From: Sphingobacteriaceae bacterium
Lineage (GTDB): Bacteria > Bacteroidota > Bacteroidia > UBA7662
Reading direction: 5' to 3'
Length of the DNA: 64,000 nt
Assembly: GCA_013824115.1 (NCBI GenBank)
Contig: PNNG01000034.1
Location: 1-64,000, forward strand
A model generated the notes under the pieces. It did no database searches, had not been told where the DNA came from, and saw only the letters and a program-made list of their open reading frames with translations. Made by a program: the position numbers and the translations under genes. Shown here one piece after another: positions 54,290 to 64,000 of the stretch (positions are counted from its first letter, which is position 1; each line of letters starts with the position of its first letter).

Positions 54290-55489
54290 ATGCAGGCAGT
54301 TTATGTAATCGATGCGCTGAGATCACCCATCGGTAAATTCGGGGGAAGTCTTTCTAAAACCCGGCCCGATGATTTGGCCGCTATGGTCATCAAGGCGCTC
54401 ATGGCACGCAATCCGTTTATCGATCCTGCAAGTATTGAAGAGGTGGTATTGGGTGCTGCCAATCAAGCGGGTGAAGACAATAGAAATGTGGCACGAATGG
54501 CTCTGTTACTTGCTGGTTTGCCTACGAGCGTGGCTGGGGTAACGGTAAACAGGCTTTGCGCCAGCGGTTTGCAAGCGGTGATGGATGCCACACGGGCCAT
54601 CGCCCATGGCGATGGAGAAGCTTACCTAGCAGGAGGTGTAGAAAGCATGACGAGGGCTCCCTTTGTAATGGCCAAAAGTGAGCAGGCCTTCGGTAGAAAT
54701 GTAGAGATTTACGATACTTCCATTGGTTGGCGCTTCACCAATCAAGCCTTAGCCGCACTTTACTACCCCTATAGCATGGGTGAAACCGCTGAGAACGTTG
54801 CAAATCAATGGGGCATCAGCCGTGAAGAACAAGATGCTTTTGCCTATCAGTCGCAATTGAAATATGAAGCAGCGCACCAACGAGGCAGCTTTGCCCAGGA
54901 AATGGTGGCATTGGAATTGGCGGCGGGAAAGGGAAAGACAGAAATGTTTAACAAAGATGAGCATCCGCGCCTCAGTTCTGTTGAGCAATTGGCCCAATTA
55001 AAGCCCGCTTTCAAAAAAGATGGTACTGTAACAGCGGGCAATGCATCTGGACTGAACGATGGTGCTGCCTGTTTGTTTTTGGCTGGAGAAAACTATGTAA
55101 AGGCGCATCAGTTGAAGCCTTTGGCACGTGTAGCAGCCGTAGCAGTGGCAGGGGTGGACCCGTCGATCATGGGTATAGGGCCAGTGCCAGCCACGCAAAA
55201 GGCGTTAAAAAGAGCCGGACTTACCACCAACGACTTGGGCTTGGTAGAGCTAAATGAAGCCTTCGCCAGTCAGAGCATAGCTTGTATGCGCGATTTGGGG
55301 CTCAATCCCGATATCGTGAACGTAAATGGGGGCGCCATTGCTTTGGGCCATCCGCTCGGTTGCTCAGGTGCACGCATTTCTGCTACCCTCATTCATGAAA
55401 TGCATAAAAGAGCAGATGTGCGTTATGGCTTGGCCACCATGTGCGTAGGGGTGGGACAAGGGTCGGCTATCATCTATGAAAAGTGTTGA
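54290..55489 (+). CDS. Acetyl-CoA acetyltransferase/3-oxoadipyl-CoA thiolase-like
   Basis: [63 protein letters not shown]. Confidence 0.93.
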   Translation: MQAVYVIDALRSPIGKFGGSLSKTRPDDLAAMVIKALMARNPFIDPASIEEVVLGAANQAGEDNRNVARMALLLAGLPTSVAGVTVNRLCASGLQAVMDATRAIAHGDGEAYLAGGVESMTRAPFVMAKSEQAFGRNVEIYDTSIGWRFTNQALAALYYPYSMGETAENVANQWGISREEQDAFAYQSQLKYEAAHQRGSFAQEMVALELAAGKGKTEMFNKDEHPRLSSVEQLAQLKPAFKKDGTVTAGNASGLNDGAACLFLAGENYVKAHQLKPLARVAAVAVAGVDPSIMGIGPVPATQKALKRAGLTTNDLGLVELNEAFASQSIACMRDLGLNPDIVNVNGGAIALGHPLGCSGARISATLIHEMHKRADVRYGLATMCVGVGQGSAIIYEKC

Positions 55490-55492
55490 CAA

Positions 55493-56260
55493 GTGCCGCG
55501 GTACTTCCTCCATTTCGCTTATAAAGGCACGCACTTTCATGGTTGGCAACGGCAGCAAAATGCCTTTTCAGTACAGGAAAGTATAGAAAAGGCACTGACT
55601 ACTGCCTTACGCCAAGAGGTGAGTACCACTGGGCAAGGACGTACAGATACCGGGGTTCATGCACAATCGTGCTACTTGCATTTTGATATTGATGTTCCCA
55701 TAAGAATGGCACCAGTGCTTCTCAGAAGCCTCAATGCGCTGTTGTCCGATGATCTTGCAGTTTTCGATATTTTTGAAGTACCTGCAGAGGCACATGCCCG
55801 ATTTTCGGCATTAAGCAGAAGCTATGAATACCGCATGCATCGAGGAAAAAGCCCTTTTCTAAAGGATTTTTCAAATGAATTGAACTTTTGGCCCGATGCT
55901 TCGCTCATTCAGCAGGCCATTCCTTACTTTTTGGGTAAAAAAGATTTTGGGAGTTTTGCCAAGCTCGGCAGCGACCACAAAACGAATCTTTGTGATTTGA
56001 GTTATCTAAGCTGGGAGCAGTCGGATACGAAAGCCGTACTCAAAATTACTGCCGATCGTTTTTTAAGAAATATGGTTAGAGCCATTACAGGCACCCTTTT
56101 AGAAATTGGTCAAGGAAAAAGGAGTCCGCACAATATTCCCCAACTCTTGGCTTCGGGCGAACGTTCCCAGGCCGGCGAATCGGTAGCTGCGCACGGCTTG
56201 TTTTTAGTGGATGTAGTTTATCCCGATTGGGTATTTGCTTTGAAAAATGGAAAAAGCTAA
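55493..56260 (+). CDS. truA: tRNA pseudouridine synthase A
   Basis: YKGTHFHGWQRQQNAFSVQESIEKAL, TGQGRTDTGVHA, DRFLRNMVRAITGTLLEIG. GTG start. Confidence 0.94.
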   Translation: MPRYFLHFAYKGTHFHGWQRQQNAFSVQESIEKALTTALRQEVSTTGQGRTDTGVHAQSCYLHFDIDVPIRMAPVLLRSLNALLSDDLAVFDIFEVPAEAHARFSALSRSYEYRMHRGKSPFLKDFSNELNFWPDASLIQQAIPYFLGKKDFGSFAKLGSDHKTNLCDLSYLSWEQSDTKAVLKITADRFLRNMVRAITGTLLEIGQGKRSPHNIPQLLASGERSQAGESVAAHGLFLVDVVYPDWVFALKNGKS

Positions 56261-58004
56261 GAGCTATACCACTTGGGCAGTGACCCTTAGGATTTTAGGT
56301 TTGGTGAGGCCATACCGAAAAATTTTTGTTGCCACCGTGCTTTTGGTGATTGCACTGGCAATTTTGGCGCCCTTGCGCCCTTGGTTAATACAGTACACCG
56401 TAGATGGGCCTATTGCAGCTTTCGATCGCGAAGGCTTGCTAAAAATGACGGCACTCATGGCGGCTGTATTGATTTTGGAGTCTGTTTTTCGGTATGCTTT
56501 CAGCTATTGGAGTACTTGGCTCGGACAGCAGGCCATCCACGATTTGCGCAACGGGTTATTCCATAAATTACTTCAAAAACGCTTGCGTTTTTTTGATAAA
56601 ACCCCCATCGGAACCCTTACCACACGTACAGTTAGCGACATCGAAACCATTGCCGAAGTTTTTTCGCAAGGGCTATTAACCATTGTGGGTGATCTACTTC
56701 AGCTCATCGCCATTTTAGCAGTGATGTTATATACCGATTGGCGTTTAACGCTCATCAGCTTATCAGTTTTACCGCTCCTTGTTTATAGCACGTACATATT
56801 CAAAGAAAAGGTGAGGCTTTCGTTTCAAGAAGTACGAAATGAAGTAGCGCGTTTGAATGCCTTTGTGCAAGAACACATTACGGGAATGCGGGTGGTGCAA
56901 CTTTTTAATCGCGAGAGCGAAGAAAAACGGCGCTTTGTAGAGGTAAACACATCGCTCAACCAGGCGCATCTCAAGAGTGTAATGTACTATTCCGTTTTTT
57001 TTCCTGTGGTGGAAATCATTACTGCAGCCAGTTTGGGTTTGTTGGTTTGGTATGGCGCGGGTGCTGCTTTGAAGGACGAAATTTCAGTAGGGGTAATCAT
57101 TGCATTCATACTCTATGTGAATCAGTTTTTTAGGCCCATTCGGTTGTTGGCCGATAAATTTAATAGCCTGCAAATGGGCGTAGTAGCTTCTGAACGGGTG
57201 TTCAAATTACTTGATTTGGAAGAGGAAGTGGCAGATACAGGTACCCAAGTGCTCGAAAACGCGCGGGGTCAGGTAGAATTCAATGAGGTTTGGTTTGCCT
57301 ACGATGGTGAACAAATGGTTTTGAAAGGCATTAGTTTTACTGCCGAGCCAGGAAAAAAAATCGCCCTTGTAGGCCCAACAGGGGCTGGAAAGAGCTCTGT
57401 AATCAATGTTTTGGGGCGTTATTATGAGTATCAAAAAGGGGAGGTACTCCTTGACGGCATAGCCATCAGAGAATTACCACTCGCAAGCATTCAAAGGCAC
57501 ATTGGGGTGGTATTGCAAGATGTTTTTTTGTTTTCGGGCACCATCGCCGATAACATCAGCATGTTTAATTCCGCCATTTCAAAGGAATACATGTTGGAAA
57601 TGGCTGTGGTATCGGGCATCGACAGGTTTATCAATAAATTACCGCAAGGACTCGATACACCAGTGGGCGAAAGGGGCGGTTTGCTGTCGACAGGACAGCG
57701 TCAGTTGGTGGCCTTCTTAAGAGTGATGGTATACAACCCCACCGTAGTGGTGCTCGATGAAGCTACTGCATCCATAGACTCGGAAACAGAGGAAATCCTA
57801 CAGATAGCCATGAAAAAGGTGCTCGAAAACCGCACCTCTATCATCATTGCACATCGCCTGTCGACCGTAACCGATGCAGACGAGATATTAGTGATTGAAG
57901 ACGGATGCATAGCCGAGCGGGGAACCCATCAGCAGCTTATGTCACAAAACGGTCATTACCAAGCATTGTATGAGTTGCAGTTGGCCCAAGAAAAGCCCGA
58001 ATAG
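56247..58004 (+). CDS. ABC transporter ATP-binding protein/permease (MsbA/lipid exporter-like)
   Basis: Six-TM region then VGPTGAGKSSVINVLGRYYEY, LLSTGQRQLVAFLRVMVYNPTVVVLDEATASID. Confidence 0.95.
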   Translation: MEKAKSYTTWAVTLRILGLVRPYRKIFVATVLLVIALAILAPLRPWLIQYTVDGPIAAFDREGLLKMTALMAAVLILESVFRYAFSYWSTWLGQQAIHDLRNGLFHKLLQKRLRFFDKTPIGTLTTRTVSDIETIAEVFSQGLLTIVGDLLQLIAILAVMLYTDWRLTLISLSVLPLLVYSTYIFKEKVRLSFQEVRNEVARLNAFVQEHITGMRVVQLFNRESEEKRRFVEVNTSLNQAHLKSVMYYSVFFPVVEIITAASLGLLVWYGAGAALKDEISVGVIIAFILYVNQFFRPIRLLADKFNSLQMGVVASERVFKLLDLEEEVADTGTQVLENARGQVEFNEVWFAYDGEQMVLKGISFTAEPGKKIALVGPTGAGKSSVINVLGRYYEYQKGEVLLDGIAIRELPLASIQRHIGVVLQDVFLFSGTIADNISMFNSAISKEYMLEMAVVSGIDRFINKLPQGLDTPVGERGGLLSTGQRQLVAFLRVMVYNPTVVVLDEATASIDSETEEILQIAMKKVLENRTSIIIAHRLSTVTDADEILVIEDGCIAERGTHQQLMSQNGHYQALYELQLAQEKPE

Positions 58005-58040
58005 CGCAACTTTCGTATATTAGGTAAATTTTTTACCTAC

Positions 58041-60017
58041 ATGCGAAAGCTCTTACCCTTAGGATTACTCCTTTTTAACACCTTCCACTCCTTTGCTCAA
58101 AACAACCAGGAGCACGACCATGGCTGTTCACACGTGAAAAGCCAAGCCATGGCAAGCAATTTTTCGGCGCTTAACCGCATCAGTGCTGCCCGAGGAGGCG
58201 ATTTATACGATATTCATTTTTACGACATTGAGCTTGAAGTATCGAATACCACAACCTATGTAGACGGCAATGTACTTATCGGTTCTAAGGTGATTTCGGC
58301 TTCCTTGGACACCTTTTGGTTCGAGCTCAAAGACAATATGACGGTCGACAGTGTTTACATTAATGGTCAGCGCCGCACGCAAATCAATCGACTAAACAAT
58401 GTCGTTCGTGTACCTCTTATGGAGCCCCTATTGCAAGGGCAAGAGGTGAGGGCGCGCATTTGGTACAAGGGAACCGCTACCCAAGCCGGTTTTTTCAGTG
58501 GCTTGAGCACTGGTTCTTCCAGCACATGGGGAGTAAATGTTAGTTGGACACTGTCGGAGCCCTTTTCGGCTCCCGATTGGTTACCATGCAAGCAAGATTT
58601 ATGGGATAAAATCGACTCTGTAAACTTCAACGGCATAGCTACCAATCCAAATAAGGTAGCCTCGGCTGGCTTGTTGACGTCGGTTACCCCATTGCCTGGA
58701 AATAAGAGCAAATTTGCCTGGAAAACACGTTATCCGATGGCATTTTATCTGATTGCCTTCAGCGTAACCAACTATGCCGATTATACTGTTTTTGCCAAGC
58801 CTACGCGTTTACCCGGTGACTCTATCAGGGTGCAGCATTGGGTTTACAATGCTAATAATTCGAGCAACGTAAGTGCCATCAATTTCTTTAAACCGCAACT
58901 TGATGCTACCAACGATATGCTGGAGGTATTCAGCAACCTATTCATTTTATATCCGTTTTGGCAAGAAAAATACGGACACATGCAAGCACCGCTGGGAGGA
59001 GGCATGGAGCACCAAACCATGAGTACTATGGGGGGCTTTGGGCAAGATTTAACCGCTCATGAGCTCATTCACCAATGGTTTGGCGATTATGTTACCTGTG
59101 CTACCTGGAGCGATATTTGGCTGAACGAGGGTTTCGCTTCCTACGGCGAATATTTGTATCGTCAAGTTGGGATTAGCCAGAGCAGCGCCGATAGCTGGAT
59201 GCAGTCGGCACATGGTAGCGCCCGTCAAAATACAGGATCGGTATATGTGCCCGCTGGCTCAACCGTCAACCGGATTTTTAGCAGCAATCTCAGTTATAAA
59301 AAGGGAGGTGCCGTAGTGCACATGCTGCGTTGGCAGTTAGGCAATGATAGCCTGTTTTTTGGTGGCTTGGTAGATTATCTTCAGCAAAAGGCAAACGACG
59401 TGGCAACCACCGACGAATTGCGTCAGATTTTGGAAGCCTATTCGGGGCAATCGTTGCAAGCATTTTTTGATCAATGGGTATATGGGGAAGGCTTTCCCAC
59501 CTACACTGTGAACTGGAACCAGGTTGACAGCACGGTATATGTAGAAGTATTGCAAACCACCACCAGTCCGGTTACGCCTTCCTTCTCAACCCCTGTTCCA
59601 GTACGCTTGGCAGTGGGAGGGCAGTTCGTCAATTTACGTGTAAATCCAACTGCAGGCGTGAATCGTTTTCAAATCAATGGAATTGTTACTTCTGCGCAGC
59701 TCGATCCAACGGCCATTTTACTCAAAGGTACCACAAGCGCCATTCGCAGGGTTACTACCCTGGGCGTAAGCGTGGCCGAAGAAAGTCTGCTGAAGGCCAA
59801 GGTTTACCCCAATCCGGTTACCGACATTTTGAGCGTTGAAACCGAAAGCGATGGAAGCCAGCTTCGTTTATTCGATGCTGCAGGTCGCATGGTATTTGAA
59901 ACAACCCTCCAGCAGCAGCAATCGGAAGTTTCTATTGGTCAACTTGCTACCGGCATTTACCACATACAATTGACCTCAGGAAGCAAAACTTTCAATCAAC
60001 GTTTGGTAAAGCAATAG
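58041..60017 (+). CDS. M1 family metallopeptidase with T9SS C-terminal sorting domain
   Basis: HELIHQWFGDYVTCATWSDIWLNEGFASYGEYL (HExxH-E); C-terminal VYPNPVTDILSVETESDGSQLRLFDAAGRMVFET...GIYHIQLTSGSKTFNQRLVKQ. Confidence 0.94.
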   Translation: MRKLLPLGLLLFNTFHSFAQNNQEHDHGCSHVKSQAMASNFSALNRISAARGGDLYDIHFYDIELEVSNTTTYVDGNVLIGSKVISASLDTFWFELKDNMTVDSVYINGQRRTQINRLNNVVRVPLMEPLLQGQEVRARIWYKGTATQAGFFSGLSTGSSSTWGVNVSWTLSEPFSAPDWLPCKQDLWDKIDSVNFNGIATNPNKVASAGLLTSVTPLPGNKSKFAWKTRYPMAFYLIAFSVTNYADYTVFAKPTRLPGDSIRVQHWVYNANNSSNVSAINFFKPQLDATNDMLEVFSNLFILYPFWQEKYGHMQAPLGGGMEHQTMSTMGGFGQDLTAHELIHQWFGDYVTCATWSDIWLNEGFASYGEYLYRQVGISQSSADSWMQSAHGSARQNTGSVYVPAGSTVNRIFSSNLSYKKGGAVVHMLRWQLGNDSLFFGGLVDYLQQKANDVATTDELRQILEAYSGQSLQAFFDQWVYGEGFPTYTVNWNQVDSTVYVEVLQTTTSPVTPSFSTPVPVRLAVGGQFVNLRVNPTAGVNRFQINGIVTSAQLDPTAILLKGTTSAIRRVTTLGVSVAEESLLKAKVYPNPVTDILSVETESDGSQLRLFDAAGRMVFETTLQQQQSEVSIGQLATGIYHIQLTSGSKTFNQRLVKQ

Positions 60018-60037
60018 TGAACTGTACGTTTTGAATT

Positions 60038-60075
60038 AAAAAAGGCTGATGCACCAAGTGCGTCAGCCTTTTTTA
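60038..60075. terminator. Bidirectional rho-independent terminator
   Basis: aaaaaaggctgatgcaccaagtgcgtcagccttttttat between convergent genes. Confidence 0.88.
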
Positions 60076-60092
60076 TACTTATTCAAGTCAAA

Positions 60093-61010
60093 TCACTTTT
60101 TACCAAATATGCTGAAGTGCACGTAACGCTTGGGATTGGCCTTCAAATCAATGACCAACGAATCTAAATCGGCTGCCGATTTATTGAGATTCTGATACAG
60201 TTGTTTGTCGTTCAACAACAATCCAATGCTTCCCTCACCTGCATTAATTTTTCGCATAATCTCGCTGGTTTGCTCTAAGGATGCATGCGCTTGGGCAATG
60301 GTTTGTGTCAAATTAGCTTTGGCCAAGCTATCGGTGATAGCGTGCACATTGGCCATGGCTGCTGTTAAAGTCTCATTGTTCGACTTCAAATTGCTGCTAA
60401 TGGAGGCAATATCCCTCAGTATTTTGTTCAATTGGCTGTTTTTATCGGCCAATAAGGCATTCAGATTGTATGTAGTTTGCTCCAAGTTGTTCACCGTTCC
60501 TCTGATTTTTTGAGGTTCAATGGCCAATCGCAAGGAGTCGATGAGTTGGTTGAGGCTGGTTACCAAAGGGCTGAACTCATCTCCCAGCTTGTCGAGCATG
60601 CCGGGTGCTATCACTCCTCTGATGGTGTCGTTCTTTCCATAAAACTTGCCATTATTTTCATTGGGCAGCGTGATTTCTAAAGCACGGGTGTTGAAAAGAT
60701 CTGTGCTAATCAATCGGACTTCGCTGCCTATCGGGAGTTTCACTTTGTCGTTCACATAAAATTGAACCATAATTCCGGCAAGGTCGCCGCGGAAGGCAAT
60801 TTTGCGGACTGAACCTACCTTGATGCCTTTGTGCATTACTGCAGCAGACGATTGTAGTCCCAAAGCATCGGGATAAGACACATAATAGTTGGTGGTAGTG
60901 CTAAAAAGTTCTTCTCCTTTTAGGAAATTATAACCTAACAGCAGAATAGCGATGGTGATGGCAGCAAATGCACCAACCAGGGTTTCGTTAGATACTTTGA
61001 ATTTGTTCAC
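60093..61010 (-). CDS. MlaD/MCE family protein
   Basis: YYVSYPDALGLQSSAAVMHKGIKVGSVRKIAF MCE core with N-terminal TM and long helical tail. Confidence 0.93.
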   Translation of the reverse strand: MNKFKVSNETLVGAFAAITIAILLLGYNFLKGEELFSTTTNYYVSYPDALGLQSSAAVMHKGIKVGSVRKIAFRGDLAGIMVQFYVNDKVKLPIGSEVRLISTDLFNTRALEITLPNENNGKFYGKNDTIRGVIAPGMLDKLGDEFSPLVTSLNQLIDSLRLAIEPQKIRGTVNNLEQTTYNLNALLADKNSQLNKILRDIASISSNLKSNNETLTAAMANVHAITDSLAKANLTQTIAQAHASLEQTSEIMRKINAGEGSIGLLLNDKQLYQNLNKSAADLDSLVIDLKANPKRYVHFSIFGKK

Positions 61011-61017
61011 TGTGGGT

Positions 61018-61800
61018 TTATTTGCCTTCTTTATCTATTTCTGCCTTGTACGCAGTAAATGCGTTGTAGATCGATTCCGTAAGTTTTTGCTGACCTTCGG
61101 CCGAAGTTAAGTAATTTTCTTCGTTCGGATTGGTTAGAAATCCAGCTTCAATCAATACAGCCGGCATGGTGGTGCGGTAAAGCACCAAAAAACCAGCTTG
61201 TTTTACACCGCGACTGCTTCGGCCGGCATGCTTCACAAAATTGTGCTCCACCTTTTCTGCAAATCGGATGCTTTGGTTGCGATAGGCCGATTGAAAAAGC
61301 TCAAAAATGATGTGCGTGGTTGGGTCTTTGGGGTCAAAACCATCGTAATTGGCGGTATAATCACTTTCTAACAAAACTGAGGCATTTTCTCGTTTCGAAA
61401 CCTCCAAATTGGCACCGGTTACATGCAAGCCTTGAGTATAGGTTTCTGTACCGAAGGCCATGGGTTTGGCACTGTTCAAATGAATGCTCAAAAACAAGTC
61501 GGCATTCGCCTTATTCGCAACCGACGCACGCTGGTGTAATTCTAAAAACCGATCGTCTTTTCTGGTAAAAATTACTTTAACATCCTTGTGTTTCGATTCA
61601 ATTAGTTTACCTACAGTGATGGCCAACTCAAGGGCTACATCCTTTTCTTTGGCCTTTTTGCCCAAGCAACCCGAGTCGTGACCACCGTGCCCGGCATCGA
61701 TTACAACGGTACGAATTTTGTAAGCACGCAGCCCTGTTGGATTGATGTTCACCAACGTTAAAATGGCAATCAGAAGGACGATTACTTTGGTTTTATTCAC
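61018..61800 (-). CDS. N-acetylmuramoyl-L-alanine amidase (Amidase_3)
   Basis: TVVIDAGHGGHDSGCLG, LFLSIHLNS, VLIEAGFLTNPNEENYL. Confidence 0.95.
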   Translation of the reverse strand: MNKTKVIVLLIAILTLVNINPTGLRAYKIRTVVIDAGHGGHDSGCLGKKAKEKDVALELAITVGKLIESKHKDVKVIFTRKDDRFLELHQRASVANKANADLFLSIHLNSAKPMAFGTETYTQGLHVTGANLEVSKRENASVLLESDYTANYDGFDPKDPTTHIIFELFQSAYRNQSIRFAEKVEHNFVKHAGRSSRGVKQAGFLVLYRTTMPAVLIEAGFLTNPNEENYLTSAEGQQKLTESIYNAFTAYKAEIDKEGK

Positions 61801-61871
61801 TTTGATTCAGTTTACGTACTTTTGGGCAGCTTATTCACAGCAAATTTAACTACCATTTGGGCTTTTTTACT

Positions 61872-64000
61872 TTGAAGGTGTTGCGCGTTTTCCTCATTGC
61901 AGTATTTATTTTCCACTATGCTGGACAATCGAGCGCGCAGGAACTTTCAAAAAACATACCAGATAGCCGAAAATCTTCTTTTCTCGACTCAACTTTTCAA
62001 TCTTCGAAAGCCGATTCAAATCAAATATCGATTGGGAAGGATACGACTACCTTAGACAGCACACGCACAACGTCTAAAAAGAAGGGTGCTCTTGATGCGG
62101 AGGTAAAATACCAGGCGGAAGATTCCATCGTATTCAACTTACGTGACAAAGGCGCGAAATTGTATGGCAGCGCGCAGGTCGATTACGAACAAATTAACCT
62201 AAAAGCTGCAATCATTGAGCAAAATTGGGTAACCAACGAGGTAATTGCGCTGCCCGTAACCGACAGTTTGAACAATTTGGTAGGCAAGCCTAAATTCAAG
62301 GATGGTGATCAGGAATTTGAGTCGCGCAAAATGATTTACAACTTCAAGAGTAAAAAGGCGCGCATCTCTCAGATGGTTACCAAAGAAGGCGAGTCGTATC
62401 TGATTGGTCAAGAGGTAAAATTAAACCCCGATCAGTCGATTTACATTAAAAATACCCGTTATACCACCTGCAGTAATACCGATCATCCGCATTTTTACCT
62501 GAATTTATACAAAGCCAAAATCATCCCCAATCGCAGTGTGGTGAGTGGTCCGTCGAATATGGTGGTAGAAGGCATTCCTGTTCCTTTGGGCTTGCCGTTT
62601 GCCATCATTCCTACGCAGCGTGGTCAGCGTTCGGGCATTCTTCCACCCGAGTATGGCCGATCGCCCGAATTGGGTTTCTTCCTACGGAATTTCGGCTACT
62701 ATTTTGCCATCAACGATTATGTCGATTTGGCCTTGCGTGCAGATGTGTATTCCTGGGGTAGTTTTCGTCTTAACCCCTCTACGCAGTACGTAAAGAAATA
62801 CAAATACAGTGGTAGGGTGAGCTTTTCCTACAGCAATCAACAGCGTGGCGACCGTTTGGCCGATGATTTCGTTCGGAACCGTGATTTTGCCATCAACTGG
62901 CAACACCAGCAAGACCCTAAAGCCAATCCCTATGGGCGCTTTACTGCCAGCGTGGATGCCATGACAGGGAATTTTCTCCGTAATAACTCCTTTGGCAGCA
63001 ACCAGTTCTTGCGTAACCAGTTGAGCTCCTCTATCAGCTATAATCGCAATTTTGCAGGAAAGCCTTACCGGTTAAGTTTAGCAGCCCGACATACGCAAAA
63101 CACCCAAACCCGACAGATTCAATTGGCATTGCCCGAAGGTTCGTTTAATGTGAACCGCATCGAGCCTTTCAAGCGCAAGTCGATGGTGGGCGAAGAGCGC
63201 TGGTATGAAAAAATCGGTTTCACCTACCGAACCAACTTCAGGAACAATATCAATGATTTTGATAGCAGTTTGTTTGTAGGCAACTTTTTAGACAAGATGG
63301 ACGCGGGCTTTCAACACGATTTGCCAATAAGTACCTCGGCTTTTGTGGTTGCTAAGTATTTTCAGGTTACTCCTGCGCTCAATTACTCCGAGCGGTGGTC
63401 GTTTCGTTCGCTCGACCGTTTCTATGATCGGGATTCAAACCGTGTGATTACAGACACGGTCAGTGGGTTTTTTAGGAATTACGAATACAGCTTCAATTTG
63501 AGTGTAAATACCCGTTTGTATGGCCTCAAACAATTTCGAACGGGTAAAATTGCAGCCATCCGACATGTAGTAAATCCGCGTTTAGGTTATAACCTGCGGC
63601 CCGATTTTTCGGCACCGAATTTTGGCTTTTTTCAAGAAGTGCAAACCGATTCATTGGGAAATACTCGGTTTTTCAATCGTTTTGAACGCTTTGGTTTCGG
63701 TGGTCCAGGAGGCGGGAGGCAAGGTGCTTTGAACTTAAATGTAGACAACAACTTGGAAGCCAAAATCAGGCAGAGAACCGATACGGGAGTGGTAATGAAA
63801 AAAATCAAAATTTTTGACTCATTCAATTTTGGAGCCTCCTATAATTTTGCTGCCGATAGCTTGCGGTTGTCGCCAGTCATTTTTAGCGGCCGAACCACTT
63901 TTACCAACAACTTTAGCCTGTTATTTGGTGGTCAGCTCGATCCCTATGCCCGGGCTGAAAATGGACAAAGGGTGAATCAATGGTTAGTAGATCAGCAAGG
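61872..64000 (+). CDS. LPS-assembly protein LptD-like outer-membrane protein; 3' end truncated by the window edge
   Basis: TTG start at 61872: MKVLRVFLIAVFIFHYAGQSSAQELSK...; OstA-like N-terminal region (GAKLYGSAQVDYEQINLKAAIIEQNW) then long beta-barrel region, open to the window end. Not in the ORF track. Confidence 0.85.
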   Translation, partial: MKVLRVFLIAVFIFHYAGQSSAQELSKNIPDSRKSSFLDSTFQSSKADSNQISIGKDTTTLDSTRTTSKKKGALDAEVKYQAEDSIVFNLRDKGAKLYGSAQVDYEQINLKAAIIEQNWVTNEVIALPVTDSLNNLVGKPKFKDGDQEFESRKMIYNFKSKKARISQMVTKEGESYLIGQEVKLNPDQSIYIKNTRYTTCSNTDHPHFYLNLYKAKIIPNRSVVSGPSNMVVEGIPVPLGLPFAIIPTQRGQRSGILPPEYGRSPELGFFLRNFGYYFAINDYVDLALRADVYSWGSFRLNPSTQYVKKYKYSGRVSFSYSNQQRGDRLADDFVRNRDFAINWQHQQDPKANPYGRFTASVDAMTGNFLRNNSFGSNQFLRNQLSSSISYNRNFAGKPYRLSLAARHTQNTQTRQIQLALPEGSFNVNRIEPFKRKSMVGEERWYEKIGFTYRTNFRNNINDFDSSLFVGNFLDKMDAGFQHDLPISTSAFVVAKYFQVTPALNYSERWSFRSLDRFYDRDSNRVITDTVSGFFRNYEYSFNLSVNTRLYGLKQFRTGKIAAIRHVVNPRLGYNLRPDFSAPNFGFFQEVQTDSLGNTRFFNRFERFGFGGPGGGRQGALNLNVDNNLEAKIRQRTDTGVVMKKIKIFDSFNFGASYNFAADSLRLSPVIFSGRTTFTNNFSLLFGGQLDPYARAENGQRVNQWLVDQQ

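Noticed and set aside
1-64000. CRISPR array, prophage, transposase or rRNA operon
   Set aside because: No regularly spaced direct repeats, no integrase, transposase or phage structural proteins, and no rRNA-like sequence recognised on reading the window.

Overview
This is an ordinary, gene-dense chromosomal segment from a Bacteroidota bacterium. The evidence is a T9SS-type C-terminal sorting domain, GldB/GldD/GldE, TAnnTTTG-type promoters, and a tRNA-Cys/tRNA-Leu pair. Most of it is housekeeping: aconitase, RseP, Udk, NadE, RNase G, HU, MutY-Ssb-GldE-GldD, RecG, RodA-PBP2-MreD-MreC-MreB, PurH, HtpG, TruA, MsbA-like ABC exporter, MlaD/amidase and LptD. Two large reading frames that run off the window ends are absent from the supplied ORF track: a >1240 aa T9SS-secreted protein (1..3726, minus) and LptD (61872..64000, plus). 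Two small genes below the track's length cutoff were also recovered: a 29 aa very basic COX24/AURKAIP1-like peptide and a 52 aa DUF6728-like membrane protein. Accessory points: an MNT/HEPN toxin-antitoxin pair plus an orphan MNT gene, with two decayed lysA 3' ends on either side of the pair; a tandem four-module glycogen-binding-fold protein coupled to a double-DTG aspartic protease-like protein; and, as the best candidate for an undescribed system, a translationally coupled operon (48108..53197) of ThiF/E1-like adenylyltransferase, GNAT/autoinducer-synthase-like protein, 7TM-DISM histidine kinase and receiver-histidine kinase, with a divergent stand-alone paralogous receiver. All family assignments come from reading the translations by eye; no database search was run.
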